NCBI RefSeq assembly: GCF_017573465.1
Contig: NZ_JAGEPF010000011.1
Coordinates: 248,001 to 312,000, forward strand
Origin: Actinomadura violacea
GTDB taxonomy: Bacteria; Actinomycetota; Actinomycetes; Streptosporangiales; Streptosporangiaceae
DNA length: 64,000 nucleotides
Reading direction: 5' to 3'
This document shows, piece by piece, positions 26,973 through 35,238 of the stretch. A program made the position numbers and the translations under genes. The notes under the pieces were generated by a model. That model ran no database searches and was not told the origin of the DNA. It was given only the letters and a program-made list of their open reading frames with translations. Numbering within the stretch: position 1 is the stretch's first letter; each line of letters starts with the position of its first letter.

Positions 26973-27547
26973 GGGCTCTCCTTCGTGCCGAGCGCGGCGA
27001 CCGCCGTGCCCGCCAGCCGGTCGGCGAGGCCGGGCGGCACTTCGCCGCCCGCCAGGAACAGGTAGGTGTAGATCGGGCCGAGCAGCAGCGCGTGCACGAA
27101 CGCGGCGTCGTCGCCCGCCTCCTCGCCGCGCGCGCGGGCCCGGTCGAGGATCTCGGCGACGAGCGCGCGCTCGGCGTCGATGACCCCGGCCTGGAACCGC
27201 GCGGCGAGCGCCGGGTCGGCGGACAGGTCGGCCGTGAGACCCGGCAGGACGAGCCGCGCGTACGGGCCGGACAGCAGGCCGATGATGCGCTCGGCGAGCG
27301 CGGCCAGGTCGGCGCGCAGCGACCCGGAGTCGGCGGGCGCGACGGGATGCGGGCCGTGCACCACGACGGCGAAGACCATCTCGGCCTTGGACCGCCAGCG
27401 GCGGTAGATCCCCGCCTTGCCGACCCCGGCCCGCGCGGCGACGCCGTCGATGCTCAGCGCCTGGTAGCCGGCCTCCGCCAGCAGCGCGCGGACCGCGTCC
27501 GCGACGGCCTCGTCCACATGCCCGGACCGCGGGCGCCCTCGGTTCAT
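26969..27547 (-). CDS. TetR/AcrR family transcriptional regulator
   Basis: A 192-residue repressor. The N-terminal helix-turn-helix reads LSIDGVAARAGVGKAGIYRRWRSKAEM, characteristic of TetR proteins; the C-terminal part is a helical ligand-binding and dimer domain. It is translationally coupled to the SRPBCC-like gene downstream. A perfect 14-base palindrome 19 bases upstream of its start (27566-27579) is the likely autoregulatory operator. The inducing ligand is unknown. Confidence 0.92.
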   Translation of the reverse strand: MNRGRPRSGHVDEAVADAVRALLAEAGYQALSIDGVAARAGVGKAGIYRRWRSKAEMVFAVVVHGPHPVAPADSGSLRADLAALAERIIGLLSGPYARLVLPGLTADLSADPALAARFQAGVIDAERALVAEILDRARARGEEAGDDAAFVHALLLGPIYTYLFLAGGEVPPGLADRLAGTAVAALGTKESP

Positions 27548-27565
27548 GCTCCGAGCATAAACGAA

Positions 27566-27579
27566 ACGGATCGATCCGT
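27566..27579. promoter_or_regulatory. TetR-type operator palindrome
   Basis: ACGGATCGATCCGT is a perfect 14-base palindrome in an AT-richer patch just upstream of the tetR-type start codon, the normal place and form of an autoregulatory TetR site. Confidence 0.75.
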
Positions 27580-27748
27580 AAATGAATTCAGGACGGTCGG
27601 CGCCCGTGCCGCGCCTCGAGGTCGCGGACGGGTCGCCGCCGGAAGCGGGTCGCCGGATCCTGCGCCCGCAGAAGCATCCTCCGATTGCGAACGTTCCAAG
27701 TCAATTCTCGGGTTTCCTTATCGATCTCCCAGGTCTACCTTGGGGCGA

Positions 27749-28633
27749 ATGACCCTCGACGACCTCCGCGTGTTCGTGGCCGTCTGCGCCGCCGGCAACC
27801 TGAGCGCGGTCGCACGCGACCTGTCGTGCAGCCAGTCCGCGGTAAGCCAGCACGTCAAGCGGCTCGAGCGGGAGACCGGGCTGGTGCTGCTGGAGCGGCG
27901 CCCGCGCGGCGTGCTGCCCACCCGCGCCGGCCGGATCCTGCACCAAGCCGCCACCGAGGGCATCGCCGGGCTGGACGCCGCCCTGCGGCACCTGGACGAC
28001 CTGCGCCGCGGCGTCGGCGGGACGGTCCGGATCGCGACGGGCGCCACGACCGTCCGGCACTTCATGGCCGCCGGGGTGGCCGCGTTCCGGGCCCGCCATC
28101 CCGAGGCGGCGCTGCAGTTCGAGACCGCCGGGTCCAGCCGCCGCTGCCTGGAGGCCGTGCGCGCGCACACGGCCGACCTGGCGTGGGTGACGGTCGGGCC
28201 GCCGCTGGAGGGCGTCGAGCAGCACGCGTCCTGCGAGCTGCCCTGGGTGCTGGCCGTGCACACCGGCGACCCGCTGGCGGACCGCGCGTCGATCGCGCTC
28301 GACGACCTGGCGGCCATCCGGCACATCGAACTGCCCGCGCACTCCACCTCCCGCGTCCACCTGGAGATGCACCTCGAACGGCACGGGGTGCGGCTGACGT
28401 CGACCACCAGCGTCGCCGACTGGGACACCGCGCTGCTGCTCGCCGAGCTGGGCCTCGGCCACGCGATCCTGCCGGCGCTGCCCGGCTGGGGCGGCGGCCG
28501 GGGCGAGGTGCGGCTGATCCCGATCCCGGAGCTGCCTCCGCTCACGGCCGGATGGGCGGCCCGGCGCTGGGACGCGCTGAGCCCGCTGGCCGTCGAGTTC
28601 GCCGACACCGTCCTGGAGCACCTGCGCCGCTGA
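27749..28633 (+). CDS. LysR family transcriptional regulator
   Basis: A 294-residue LysR regulator. The N-terminal winged helix reads MTLDDLRVFVAVCAAGNLSAVARDLSCSQSAVSQHVKRLE-type sequence (residues 1-60), followed by a periplasmic-binding-like effector domain with GGTVRIATGATTV and GLGHAILPALPGW. Its usual target would be a divergent neighbour, but the divergent gene here is the TetR operon 200 bases away. A strong terminator follows. The effector is unknown. The start was set by the conserved first helix; the frame is open for 650 bases upstream without protein-like sequence. Confidence 0.9.
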   Translation: MTLDDLRVFVAVCAAGNLSAVARDLSCSQSAVSQHVKRLERETGLVLLERRPRGVLPTRAGRILHQAATEGIAGLDAALRHLDDLRRGVGGTVRIATGATTVRHFMAAGVAAFRARHPEAALQFETAGSSRRCLEAVRAHTADLAWVTVGPPLEGVEQHASCELPWVLAVHTGDPLADRASIALDDLAAIRHIELPAHSTSRVHLEMHLERHGVRLTSTTSVADWDTALLLAELGLGHAILPALPGWGGGRGEVRLIPIPELPPLTAGWAARRWDALSPLAVEFADTVLEHLRR

Positions 28634-28666
28634 CGCGCCCGAGCCGGAGGGGCGCCGCTCGGAACG

Positions 28667-28706
28667 CGGGAAGGCCCGGCCCCACAAGAGGGGCCGGGCC
28701 TTCCCG
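28667..28706. terminator. bidirectional terminator between the lysR-type gene and dps
   Basis: A perfect 17-base stem: CGGGAAGGCCCGGCCCC (28667-28683), loop ACAAGA, GGGGCCGGGCCTTCCCG (28690-28706). Placed between two convergent genes. Confidence 0.88.
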
Positions 28707-28766
28707 TTCGGATCCGTTGCGCACCGAGGATCGCGGCGGCGCGGGGATCCGGGATCTCTATGGTCC

Positions 28767-29234
28767 TCAGGTCTGCGCCTGGAACATCCAGTGCTGCTTC
28801 TCCAGCTCCGCCGCGATGCCGATGAGCAGGTCCTGGGTCACCGGGTCGGGCTCGTCGGTCGCCGCGATGCGCTCGCGGAACCGCGCGATGATCTGCGCCA
28901 GCACGTCGGTGATCGCGGCGACGACCTTGTCGTCGGCCAGGTAGCCGGCCTCCAGCTGCGGGATCTCGGTGCGGTCGGCCACCGTGCGGGCACGGCCGTC
29001 GGGGTTCACCCCGATCGCGACGGCGCGCTCGGCGACGTCGTCCTGCCCGGTGCGGGCGAGGTCCACGACCTCGTCCAGGTGTTCGTGCACGACCTTGAAG
29101 TTGCGCCCGGTGAGGTTCCAGTGCGCCTGCTTGGCCACGAGCGAAAGATCGATGAGGTCCACGAGGGCGCCCTGCAGGGCCTGCCCGGTGACCTTCAGTG
29201 CCTCGTCGGAGAGCGGGCTCTTGACGGCCGCCAT
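28767..29234 (-). CDS. dps: Dps family DNA-binding ferritin
   Basis: A 155-residue Dps/miniferritin: a 12-subunit shell that oxidises and stores iron and shields DNA from peroxide damage. The ferroxidase residues are visible in AKQAHWNLTG and HEHLDEVVDLARTGQDDVAERA. The N-terminus is short, without a long basic DNA-binding tail. ATG 29234 has GGAAGGAG nine bases upstream, which decides the start over a longer frame to 29294. It stands alone between terminators. Confidence 0.95.
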   Translation of the reverse strand: MAAVKSPLSDEALKVTGQALQGALVDLIDLSLVAKQAHWNLTGRNFKVVHEHLDEVVDLARTGQDDVAERAVAIGVNPDGRARTVADRTEIPQLEAGYLADDKVVAAITDVLAQIIARFRERIAATDEPDPVTQDLLIGIAAELEKQHWMFQAQT

Positions 29235-29355
29235 GATTCGGGCTCCTTCCGCGTCGTTACGGTTGTCCGCTACAACGGGAAAGGATCCCCGCATATGCCG
29301 AGCTCATGCGTGAGGCCGCGCACACCCGCGGCCCCGGTCAGGGCATGAGCCCGGC

Positions 29356-29418
29356 GCCGCGGTGCGCACCGCGGCCGGTGCCGGTGACACCGCGGAACCG
29401 GTGCCGGTGACACCGCGG
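29356..29418. repeat. 20-base palindrome plus 21-base tandem repeat downstream of clgR
   Basis: GCCGCGGTGCGCACCGCGGC (29356-29375) is a perfect palindrome. It abuts two copies of CCGGTGCCGGTGACACCGCGG (29375-29395 and 29398-29418). Each copy can also fold on CGGTG-ACA-CCG. In the direction of clgR transcription this follows the stop by about 15 bases and may act as its terminator. Confidence 0.7.
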
Positions 29419-29432
29419 CCCGGGCGCGGCGG

Positions 29433-29786
29433 CTAGGCGGCGACCATGTCGCCGCGGAACTCGCCCGTGATCTCCTCGGGGGTCTCCGGAATGCGCTCGG
29501 CGGGGATCCGCTCGTGCTCGGGCGCGCCCGCCATGACCGGCTCGTGCTGCAGCTCGGCGAGGGCCAGCGAGTCGGCCACCTCCCTGAGCACGTGCGACAG
29601 CGGAACGCCCAGCGCCTTGCAGATCGAGGAGAGCAGCTCGGAGGATGCCTCCTTCTGCCCGCGTTCGACCTCGGACAGGTAGCCGAGGGAAACCCGCGCG
29701 GCCGCGGACACCTCACGGAGGGTGCGTCCCTGGCGCAGCCGCAGCTGCCGCAGTACGTCACCGAGCAGCTGGCGAAGCAGGACCAT
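29433..29786 (-). CDS. clgR: ClgR-type XRE family regulator
   Basis: A 117-residue helix-turn-helix regulator. The sequence RQGRTLREVSAAARVSLGYLSEVERGQKEASSELLSSICKAL covers the DNA-binding domain and closely fits ClgR, which activates clp protease and other proteostasis genes in streptomycetes, corynebacteria and mycobacteria. The protein ends GDMVAA; a C-terminal Ala-Ala is known to make Streptomyces ClgR a ClpP substrate, so the same feedback is likely. The ATG at 29786 has GGAGGGAG seven bases upstream. It lies just downstream of cinA, the usual order. Confidence 0.88.
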   Translation of the reverse strand: MVLLRQLLGDVLRQLRLRQGRTLREVSAAARVSLGYLSEVERGQKEASSELLSSICKALGVPLSHVLREVADSLALAELQHEPVMAGAPEHERIPAERIPETPEEITGEFRGDMVAA

Positions 29787-29897
29787 CGTCTCGCTCCCTC
29801 CCTCAGTTCGGACCATCTGCCGGTTCCACCGTACCCGGCTTGACGGTGGCCATGGCAGACCGTTGATTTCGTGTTCGCTCGGAACGTAACGCTGTAA

Positions 29898-31193
29898 TCA
29901 GTCCCGAACTTCCCGATCTTCCCGAGCGTCCCCGGTCGCGACCTCGGCGTCAAGCCCCAGCAGGACGCGTCTCAGCAGCTCAAGCGCGTGCACGACGGTC
30001 ATCCTGCGGAGCACCGCGCGGATCTCCGCGCCGGTGCCGGGCACGGGGAGTTTCGGCCTGACCACGGTGCGCGTATCCCCGGGTCCGGTCACGCCGATAT
30101 AGACCGTTCCCACCGGGCGGCCGTCCTGCGGCTCGGGGCCCGCGACGCCCGTCACCGCGAGCCCGTAGGTCGCGCCGAGCCGGTCCCGGACGCCCGCGGC
30201 CATCGCCGCCGCCACGTCCGGGTGGACGGCGCCCTGCTCGGCGAGCAGCGCCTCCGGGACGCCGAGCAGCCGGTGCTTCAGCTCCGTCGCGTACGCGACC
30301 ACCCCGCCCGCGTACGTCGCCGACGAGCCGGGCATCGCGGTCAGCTCCGCGCCGACGAGCCCGCCGGTCAGCGATTCGGCGACCGCGACGGTCGCGGAGC
30401 GCTCGGCGAGCAGCCGGTGGACGACGCGGTCGAGCGTGTCGCCCTCCACCCCGTAGACGACCGGGCCGAGCAGCTCGCGGACGCGCGCCTCCACGCCGGC
30501 GAGCCGGGCCTCGGCGTCCGCGCCGGCCACGGTCATGCGGATCTTGACCTCGGCCGGGTCGGGCAGGTAGGCGAGCTTCACCCCGTCCATGGCCTCGACC
30601 TCGGCGAGCCGGGTCGCGACGACCGACTCCCAGATCCCGGCGGTGCGCAGCGTCCGGCGGGCGACCGCGGGCAGGCCGGCGATCGCGGCCAGCTCGGGCA
30701 GCACCACCTCGTCCATGATCGTGCGCATCTCGAACGGGACGCCGGGCAGCGCGTAGACGATGCCGCCGTCCAGCTCGACGCGCAGGCCGGGCGCGGTGCC
30801 GGCGGAGTTGCGCAGCAGGCCGGCGCCCTTGGGGACCTCGGCCATGCGGAACGCCATCGGCTGCAGCTCCCGCCCGGCCGCCTCCGCGCGCTCGTGCAGC
30901 CGCAGCTCCAGCGCAGGGTCGCGGACGAGCACGACGCCCGCGGCCTCGGCGAGCGCGTCGCGGGTCACGTCGTCGTAGGTGGGGCCGAGCCCGCCGGTGG
31001 TGATCACCGCGTCGGCGCGCTCCAGCGCGGACCGGACCGCCGCGACGATGACGTCCATCTCGTCGCCGACGACGACGCTGCGGGTCACGTCGACGCCGTG
31101 CTCGGCGAGCCGCGTGCCGAGCCAGGCCGCGTTCCCGTTGATGGTGTCGCCGAGGAGCAGCTCGTCCCCGACGGTGAGCAGTTCGACCCGCAT
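29898..31193 (-). CDS. cinA: CinA: competence/damage-inducible protein with NMN amidase domain
   Basis: A 431-residue protein. The N-terminal molybdopterin-binding-like (COG1058) domain has VELLTVGDELLLGDTINGN and ITTGGLGPTYDDVTRDALA. The C-terminal domain carries SATVAVAESLTGGLVGAELT and GLAVTGVAGPEPQDGRPVGTVYIG, the nicotinamide-mononucleotide deamidase signature used in pyridine-nucleotide recycling. Length fits the full two-domain family. It lies upstream of clgR (111-bp gap) and is separated from pgsA, its usual upstream partner, by a spacer and two accessory genes, so it probably has its own promoter; TAGATT at 31228-31233 is a candidate -10. Confidence 0.95.
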   Translation of the reverse strand: MRVELLTVGDELLLGDTINGNAAWLGTRLAEHGVDVTRSVVVGDEMDVIVAAVRSALERADAVITTGGLGPTYDDVTRDALAEAAGVVLVRDPALELRLHERAEAAGRELQPMAFRMAEVPKGAGLLRNSAGTAPGLRVELDGGIVYALPGVPFEMRTIMDEVVLPELAAIAGLPAVARRTLRTAGIWESVVATRLAEVEAMDGVKLAYLPDPAEVKIRMTVAGADAEARLAGVEARVRELLGPVVYGVEGDTLDRVVHRLLAERSATVAVAESLTGGLVGAELTAMPGSSATYAGGVVAYATELKHRLLGVPEALLAEQGAVHPDVAAAMAAGVRDRLGATYGLAVTGVAGPEPQDGRPVGTVYIGVTGPGDTRTVVRPKLPVPGTGAEIRAVLRRMTVVHALELLRRVLLGLDAEVATGDAREDREVRD

Positions 31194-31741
31194 CGCTTCC
31201 GCCTCCCGTCGCCGATCACCCGAATCTACCGGCGGGGTACGACGGCCGCGCGGGGCCGGGCGCGCCGCGGCGGACGAGGCGGGGCAGAAGGGGCGGTGAC
31301 GGCGGCGGGGCCCGGCCGGTTGACCGCGATCGGCGGCCGAATCAGGACGAACACCTCTTTGCTCGACTAACGGCCACTTGCCCGATCAGTCGCCGCATAT
31401 CTCATTTCGTTCGCCGGGAAAAACGCGAGCCGTGCATTGTGTCACACACCCGCGCGGCCCCGCACACTGCGCGCGAGTGGGAACGCGACCAGGGCGTGCA
31501 TCGTCGCACCGCCCCGACCTGCGCCATTGCGAGCGCGGTCCACCATCGGCCAACCGCGCCGTCATTTTGTGAGTCAGAACTCATTTCCCATGTCGCGACC
31601 ACTCCCCATTCACAGGGATAATTGTCGGTGCGGCCGCCATGAACGGGGCCGCGGGGCACGACCGGGGTGGGCGTGCTCCCGCGGCCCGTCATGGCGGCCG
31701 TGCTCATCCCCGCCTCCCGGCCGAGGGCGCGCCGCCTCCGG
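31194..31741. other. 548-bp spacer without a recognisable gene
   Basis: Short frames exist on both strands but none has protein-like composition together with a ribosome site. The part 31360-31630 is clearly less GC-rich than the rest of the window. GATAAT at 31617-31622 could be a -10 element facing right, but no gene follows on that strand. The cinA promoter is probably at the left end. It may be the scar of a former insertion or deletion. Confidence 0.45.
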
Positions 31742-32254
31742 TCAGGGGCGCGCGAGCCGGCGCAGGACGGCTCCGCACCGGCGCGCGTACGCGTGCTGGA
31801 ACAGCGGGCCGAGCGGCCCCGCGAGCCGCGCCGCCGCCGTCGCCGGGCGGCTGAACGAGGTGACGGTCAGCCACACCTCGTCCTCGTCGTCCAGATGCAC
31901 GACGAACGACTCCTCCCCCGACTGCGGATGGCCCGGCAGCGTCCCGTAGGCCCACCCGACGCGGCGGTCCTCCTCGCGCGTCCACACGACCCGGCAGGGC
32001 GCGTCCAGCCGGAGCGGGCCGATGCCCATGCTCATCCGCACGCTCACGCCGGGTTCGGCCCGCGGCGCCGACGCCCGTACGCGCGCGGGCAGCGCGCGGT
32101 GCATCCAGAACTCCATCAGCGCGTCCGAGGCGTTGCGCATCACGACCGGCCCCGCTCCGACGCGCGTGCGCTCCCGCAGATGCCGGTACCCCGCCGGACG
32201 CTCGGCGTCCCACGTCGCGCCGACATCGGGATAGGTGAAGTCCTGCCCGCTCAT
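31742..32254 (-). CDS. DUF1990 family protein
   Basis: A 170-residue protein of DUF1990. The signature parts are the early FTYPDVGATWD, then GYRHLRERTRVGAG, GIGPLRLDAPCRVVWT, GWAYGTLPGHPQSGEESFVV and a final FSRPATAAARLAGPLGPLFQHAYARR. Members are soluble proteins with a lipid-binding-like fold and no proven activity. The start at 32254 follows the conserved N-terminus; the ribosome site is weak. It is divergent from the MOSC gene, an 87-base gap. Confidence 0.88.
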   Translation of the reverse strand: MSGQDFTYPDVGATWDAERPAGYRHLRERTRVGAGPVVMRNASDALMEFWMHRALPARVRASAPRAEPGVSVRMSMGIGPLRLDAPCRVVWTREEDRRVGWAYGTLPGHPQSGEESFVVHLDDEDEVWLTVTSFSRPATAAARLAGPLGPLFQHAYARRCGAVLRRLARP

Positions 32255-32305
32255 CGGTGTGCGGCCCCCAAACTGACGAATCGGCGTCAAGTATCGCCGC
32301 TTCTT

Positions 32306-32334
32306 CTGGTCACCCGTGCGGCGCCGCTCTAACG
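32306..32334 (+). promoter_or_regulatory. promoter of a probably leaderless MOSC gene
   Basis: TGGTCA (32306-32311), 17 bases, TAACGT (32329-32334), then seven bases to the ATG at 32342. Transcription would start at the start codon; no ribosome site is seen. Confidence 0.5.
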
Positions 32335-32341
32335 TCGCCTC

Positions 32342-33127
32342 ATGATCGCCGTCATCGCCGCCCTGAACGCCTACCCCGTCAAGAGCGCCGCGGGCGTGCC
32401 GCTCGCCGAGGCGGAGATGACACCGGACGGTCTCCGCCACGACCGGGCGTTCATGCTCGTCCGCCCCGACGGGCGGCACCTGTCGCAGCGCGAGGTGCCC
32501 GGCCTCGCGCTGATCCGCCCCGCCTACGACGGTGCGAAGCTGTCGGTCTCCTCCCCGCTCGCGGACGCGCCGCTGATCTGCGAAGCGGCCGACGGGCCGG
32601 CCCGCGACGTCACCGTGCACCGGCGCCCCTGCCTGGGGATCGACCAGGGCGACGACGCGGCCGGCTGGTTCTCCGACGCCCTCGGGGTAGCCTGCCGCCT
32701 CGTCCGCTTCACCGGGACGCGCCCCACGCAGCGCGGCGGCGGGACGCTGACCTACGCCGACGGCTACCCGGTCTCGGTGCTGTCGCAGGAGTCGCTCGAC
32801 GACCTGAACCGCCGGATGGACGCGCCGCTCCCGATGAACCGGTTCCGCCCCAACATCGTCCTGCGCGGCCTCGGCCGCTACGGCGAGGACGGGGTGACCC
32901 GGCTGCGCGGCGCCGCCGCCGAGATCGAGCTGGTCAAGCCGTGCGGCCGCTGCGTGATCGTCAACACCGACCAGGAGACGGCCCGCCGCTCCCCCGCGAC
33001 CCTGCGCGCGCTCGCCGGCTACCGCACGGAGCGCGTCTTCGGGGACCGAGAGATCGTGTTCGGCCGCCTCGGCGTCCCGCGCGCGCTCGGCACGCTCCGC
33101 GTCGGCGACGAGCTGGCCGCGTCCTGA
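32342..33127 (+). CDS. MOSC domain-containing protein (YcbX-like)
   Basis: A 261-residue protein. Residues about 1-90 are the MOSC N-terminal beta barrel (YPVKSAAGVPL, GLRHDRAFMLV). The C-terminal MOSC domain, related to molybdenum-cofactor sulfurases, has MNRFRPNIVL and the Cys motif KPCGRCVIVNTDQ. YcbX/mARC proteins reduce N-hydroxylated compounds using molybdenum cofactor and an electron donor; here no separate ferredoxin domain is fused. Substrate and partner are unknown. It converges with pgsA, with 13 bases between their stops. Confidence 0.9.
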   Translation: MIAVIAALNAYPVKSAAGVPLAEAEMTPDGLRHDRAFMLVRPDGRHLSQREVPGLALIRPAYDGAKLSVSSPLADAPLICEAADGPARDVTVHRRPCLGIDQGDDAAGWFSDALGVACRLVRFTGTRPTQRGGGTLTYADGYPVSVLSQESLDDLNRRMDAPLPMNRFRPNIVLRGLGRYGEDGVTRLRGAAAEIELVKPCGRCVIVNTDQETARRSPATLRALAGYRTERVFGDREIVFGRLGVPRALGTLRVGDELAAS

Positions 33128-33140
33128 ACGGCGGCGGCGG

Positions 33141-33728
33141 TCAGCCGCGCGGCGCGCGCCGCAGCCGCCACGCCTGCACGACGTAGTCGGCGCCGGTGAC
33201 CACGGTGACGACCAGCGCGGCGCCCATCGTGGCCCAGCGCAGGTAGTCCAGCGGGCCGGGCAGGATGTAGAAGCCGATCGCGAACACCTGCAGCATCGTC
33301 TTCAGCTTGCCGCCCTTGCTGGCCGGGATCACCCCGTACCGGATGACGACCAGCCGCAGCAGCGTGATGCCGACCTCGCGGACCATGATGACGGCCGTCA
33401 CCCACCACCACAGCTCGCCCAGCACCGACAGGCTGACCAGCGCCGCCCCGGTCAGCGCCTTGTCGGCGATCGGGTCGGCGATCTTGCCGAAGTCGGTGAC
33501 CAGCCCGCGCGCGCGGGCCAGGTCGCCGTCGATCTTGTCGGTGACGGACGCGGCCGCGAACACCGCGAACGCGCCGATCCGCCAGCCGGTGCCGTCCAGG
33601 AACAGCAGCCACACGAACAGCGGGACCAGCGCGATCCGCAGCAGCGTCAGCGCGTTGGCGATGTTGTAGACGCTCGCAGGCGGCGGATCGGGCGAGCCCG
33701 CCACCGGTTCGGGCGTGCCCGCGATCAC
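33141..33728 (-). CDS. pgsA: CDP-diacylglycerol-glycerol-3-phosphate 3-phosphatidyltransferase
   Basis: A 195-residue integral membrane enzyme of the CDP-alcohol phosphatidyltransferase family that makes phosphatidylglycerol phosphate. The full active-site motif is present in the stretch TDKIDGDLARARG then FGKIADPIADK (pattern D-x2-D-G-x2-A-R-x8-G-x3-D-x3-D). Several hydrophobic helices follow. The GTG start at 33728 overlaps the rimO stop (GTGA), so it is coupled to rimO. Paralogues can make other phospholipids, but the position between rimO and cinA is that of the gene annotated pgsA in many actinomycetes. Confidence 0.92.
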   Translation of the reverse strand: MIAGTPEPVAGSPDPPPASVYNIANALTLLRIALVPLFVWLLFLDGTGWRIGAFAVFAAASVTDKIDGDLARARGLVTDFGKIADPIADKALTGAALVSLSVLGELWWWVTAVIMVREVGITLLRLVVIRYGVIPASKGGKLKTMLQVFAIGFYILPGPLDYLRWATMGAALVVTVVTGADYVVQAWRLRRAPRG

Positions 33729-35140
33729 GACACGTCCGCGACGAGGTCGACGCCCTCGCTGCCGGTGACCCGGGCGGCGACGATCTCGCCGAGCGCCAGC
33801 CCCTCGCCGCGGACCAGCACCGTCCCGTCCACCTCGGGCGCCTGGTGCGCGGCGCGGCCCTCGAACCCGTCGTCCACCTTCTCCTCCAGCAGCACGTGGA
33901 TCTGCGTCCCGATGCGGTCCTCGGCGCGCTGCGCGGTCAGCTCCTCGGCGAGGCCCGACAGCTCCTCGACGCGGCGGGCGATCTCGCCGGCGTCGACCTT
34001 GCCGCCGAGGTCCGCCGCCTCGGTGCCGTCCTCGTCGGAGTAGCCGAACACCCCGACGGCGTCGAGCCGCGCGGCGGACAGGAACTCCGCCAGCTCCTCG
34101 AAGTCGTCCTCGGTCTCGCCGGGGAACCCGACGATGAAGTTCGACCGCACGCCGGCCTCCGGGGCCAGCGCGCGGATCTGGTCGAGCAGCTCCAGGAACC
34201 GGACGCGGTCGCCGAACCGCCGCATCGAGCGCAGCACCGGCCCGCTGGCGTGCTGGAACGACAGGTCGAAGTAGGGGGCGACGCCGGGCGTGCCGCAGAT
34301 CGCCTCGATCAGCCCCGGCCGGGTCTCGGCGGGCTGCAGGTAGCTGACCCGGACGCGCTCGATGCCGTCCACCCCGGCGAGGCCGGGCAGCAGCTTCTCC
34401 AGCGCGCGCAGGTCGCCGAGGTCCTTGCCGTAGGAGGTGGAGTTCTCGCTGACCAGCACCAGCTCGCGGACGCCGTGCCCGGCGAGCCAGCGGGCCTCCT
34501 CCAGCACCTCCGCCGGGGGGCGCGAGACGTACGCGCCGCGGAACGCCGGGATCGCGCAGAACGTGCAGCGCCGGTCGCAGCCGGACGCCAGCTTGAGCGG
34601 CGCGACCGGGCCGCCGCCGAGGCGCCGCCGCAGCACCCGGGGGCCGGACGCGGGCGCCACCCCGTCGGGCAGGTCGCCGGGGCCGCCGTGCCCCGGGATC
34701 GCGACGCCGTCCGCGGACGCGGACCGCTCGACCGGGCTGATCGGCAGCAGCGTGCGGCGGTCGCGCGGGTTGTGCGCCTCGCGCGCGCGGCCCTCCATCA
34801 CGTCGTCGAGCCGCTCGCCGATCGTCAGGTAGTCGTCGAAGCCGATCACCGCGTCGGCCTCCGGCAGCGCCTCCGCGAGCTCCTTGCCGTACCGCTCGGC
34901 CATGCACCCGGCCGCGACGACCTTGGCGCCGGAGTCGTGCGCCGCGAGCAGCGTGTCGACGGAGTCCTTCTTGGCCGCCTCGATGAAGCCGCAGGTGTTG
35001 ACGACCACGACGTCGGCGCCGTCCGCGCCGTCGGCCAGGTCCCAGCCGGCGTCCTCCATGCGCGCGGCGAGCTCCTCGGAGTCCACCTCGTTGCGGGCGC
35101 ATCCGAGCGTGATGAGCGAGACCTTGCGGCGAGTCGACAT
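33725..35140 (-). CDS. rimO: ribosomal protein S12 methylthiotransferase RimO
   Basis: A 471-residue radical-SAM enzyme that methylthiolates an aspartate of ribosomal protein S12. The N-terminal UPF0004 domain has LITLGCARNEVDSEEL, VVNTCGFIEAAKKDSVD and AAGCMAERYG, giving three Cys for one cluster. The radical-SAM motif is SGCDRRCTFCAIP. A TRAM domain ends the protein. Between the first two domains a Gly/Pro/Arg-rich linker of about 40 residues is somewhat longer than in most homologues. It sits between the RodZ-like gene and pgsA, the conserved order. Confidence 0.95.
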   Translation of the reverse strand: MSTRRKVSLITLGCARNEVDSEELAARMEDAGWDLADGADGADVVVVNTCGFIEAAKKDSVDTLLAAHDSGAKVVAAGCMAERYGKELAEALPEADAVIGFDDYLTIGERLDDVMEGRAREAHNPRDRRTLLPISPVERSASADGVAIPGHGGPGDLPDGVAPASGPRVLRRRLGGGPVAPLKLASGCDRRCTFCAIPAFRGAYVSRPPAEVLEEARWLAGHGVRELVLVSENSTSYGKDLGDLRALEKLLPGLAGVDGIERVRVSYLQPAETRPGLIEAICGTPGVAPYFDLSFQHASGPVLRSMRRFGDRVRFLELLDQIRALAPEAGVRSNFIVGFPGETEDDFEELAEFLSAARLDAVGVFGYSDEDGTEAADLGGKVDAGEIARRVEELSGLAEELTAQRAEDRIGTQIHVLLEEKVDDGFEGRAAHQAPEVDGTVLVRGEGLALGEIVAARVTGSEGVDLVADVS

Positions 35141-35238
35141 GCCCCTAAGGTAATGGGCGCCGGAACCGCGGCGGACCGCCGCCCCGCCCCCGCGGCGCCT
35201 CAATGACCGAGCGGTCATGTGCCGCCGGGACCGGCCGC

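Noticed and set aside
29356..29418. Possible CRISPR-like repeats
   Set aside because: Only two adjacent copies with a two-base gap and no spacers, so it is a tandem repeat, not an array.
31402..31707. A 101-codon frame in the 548-bp spacer
   Set aside because: No ribosome site, unusual composition, and competing frames on the other strand; not convincing as a gene.
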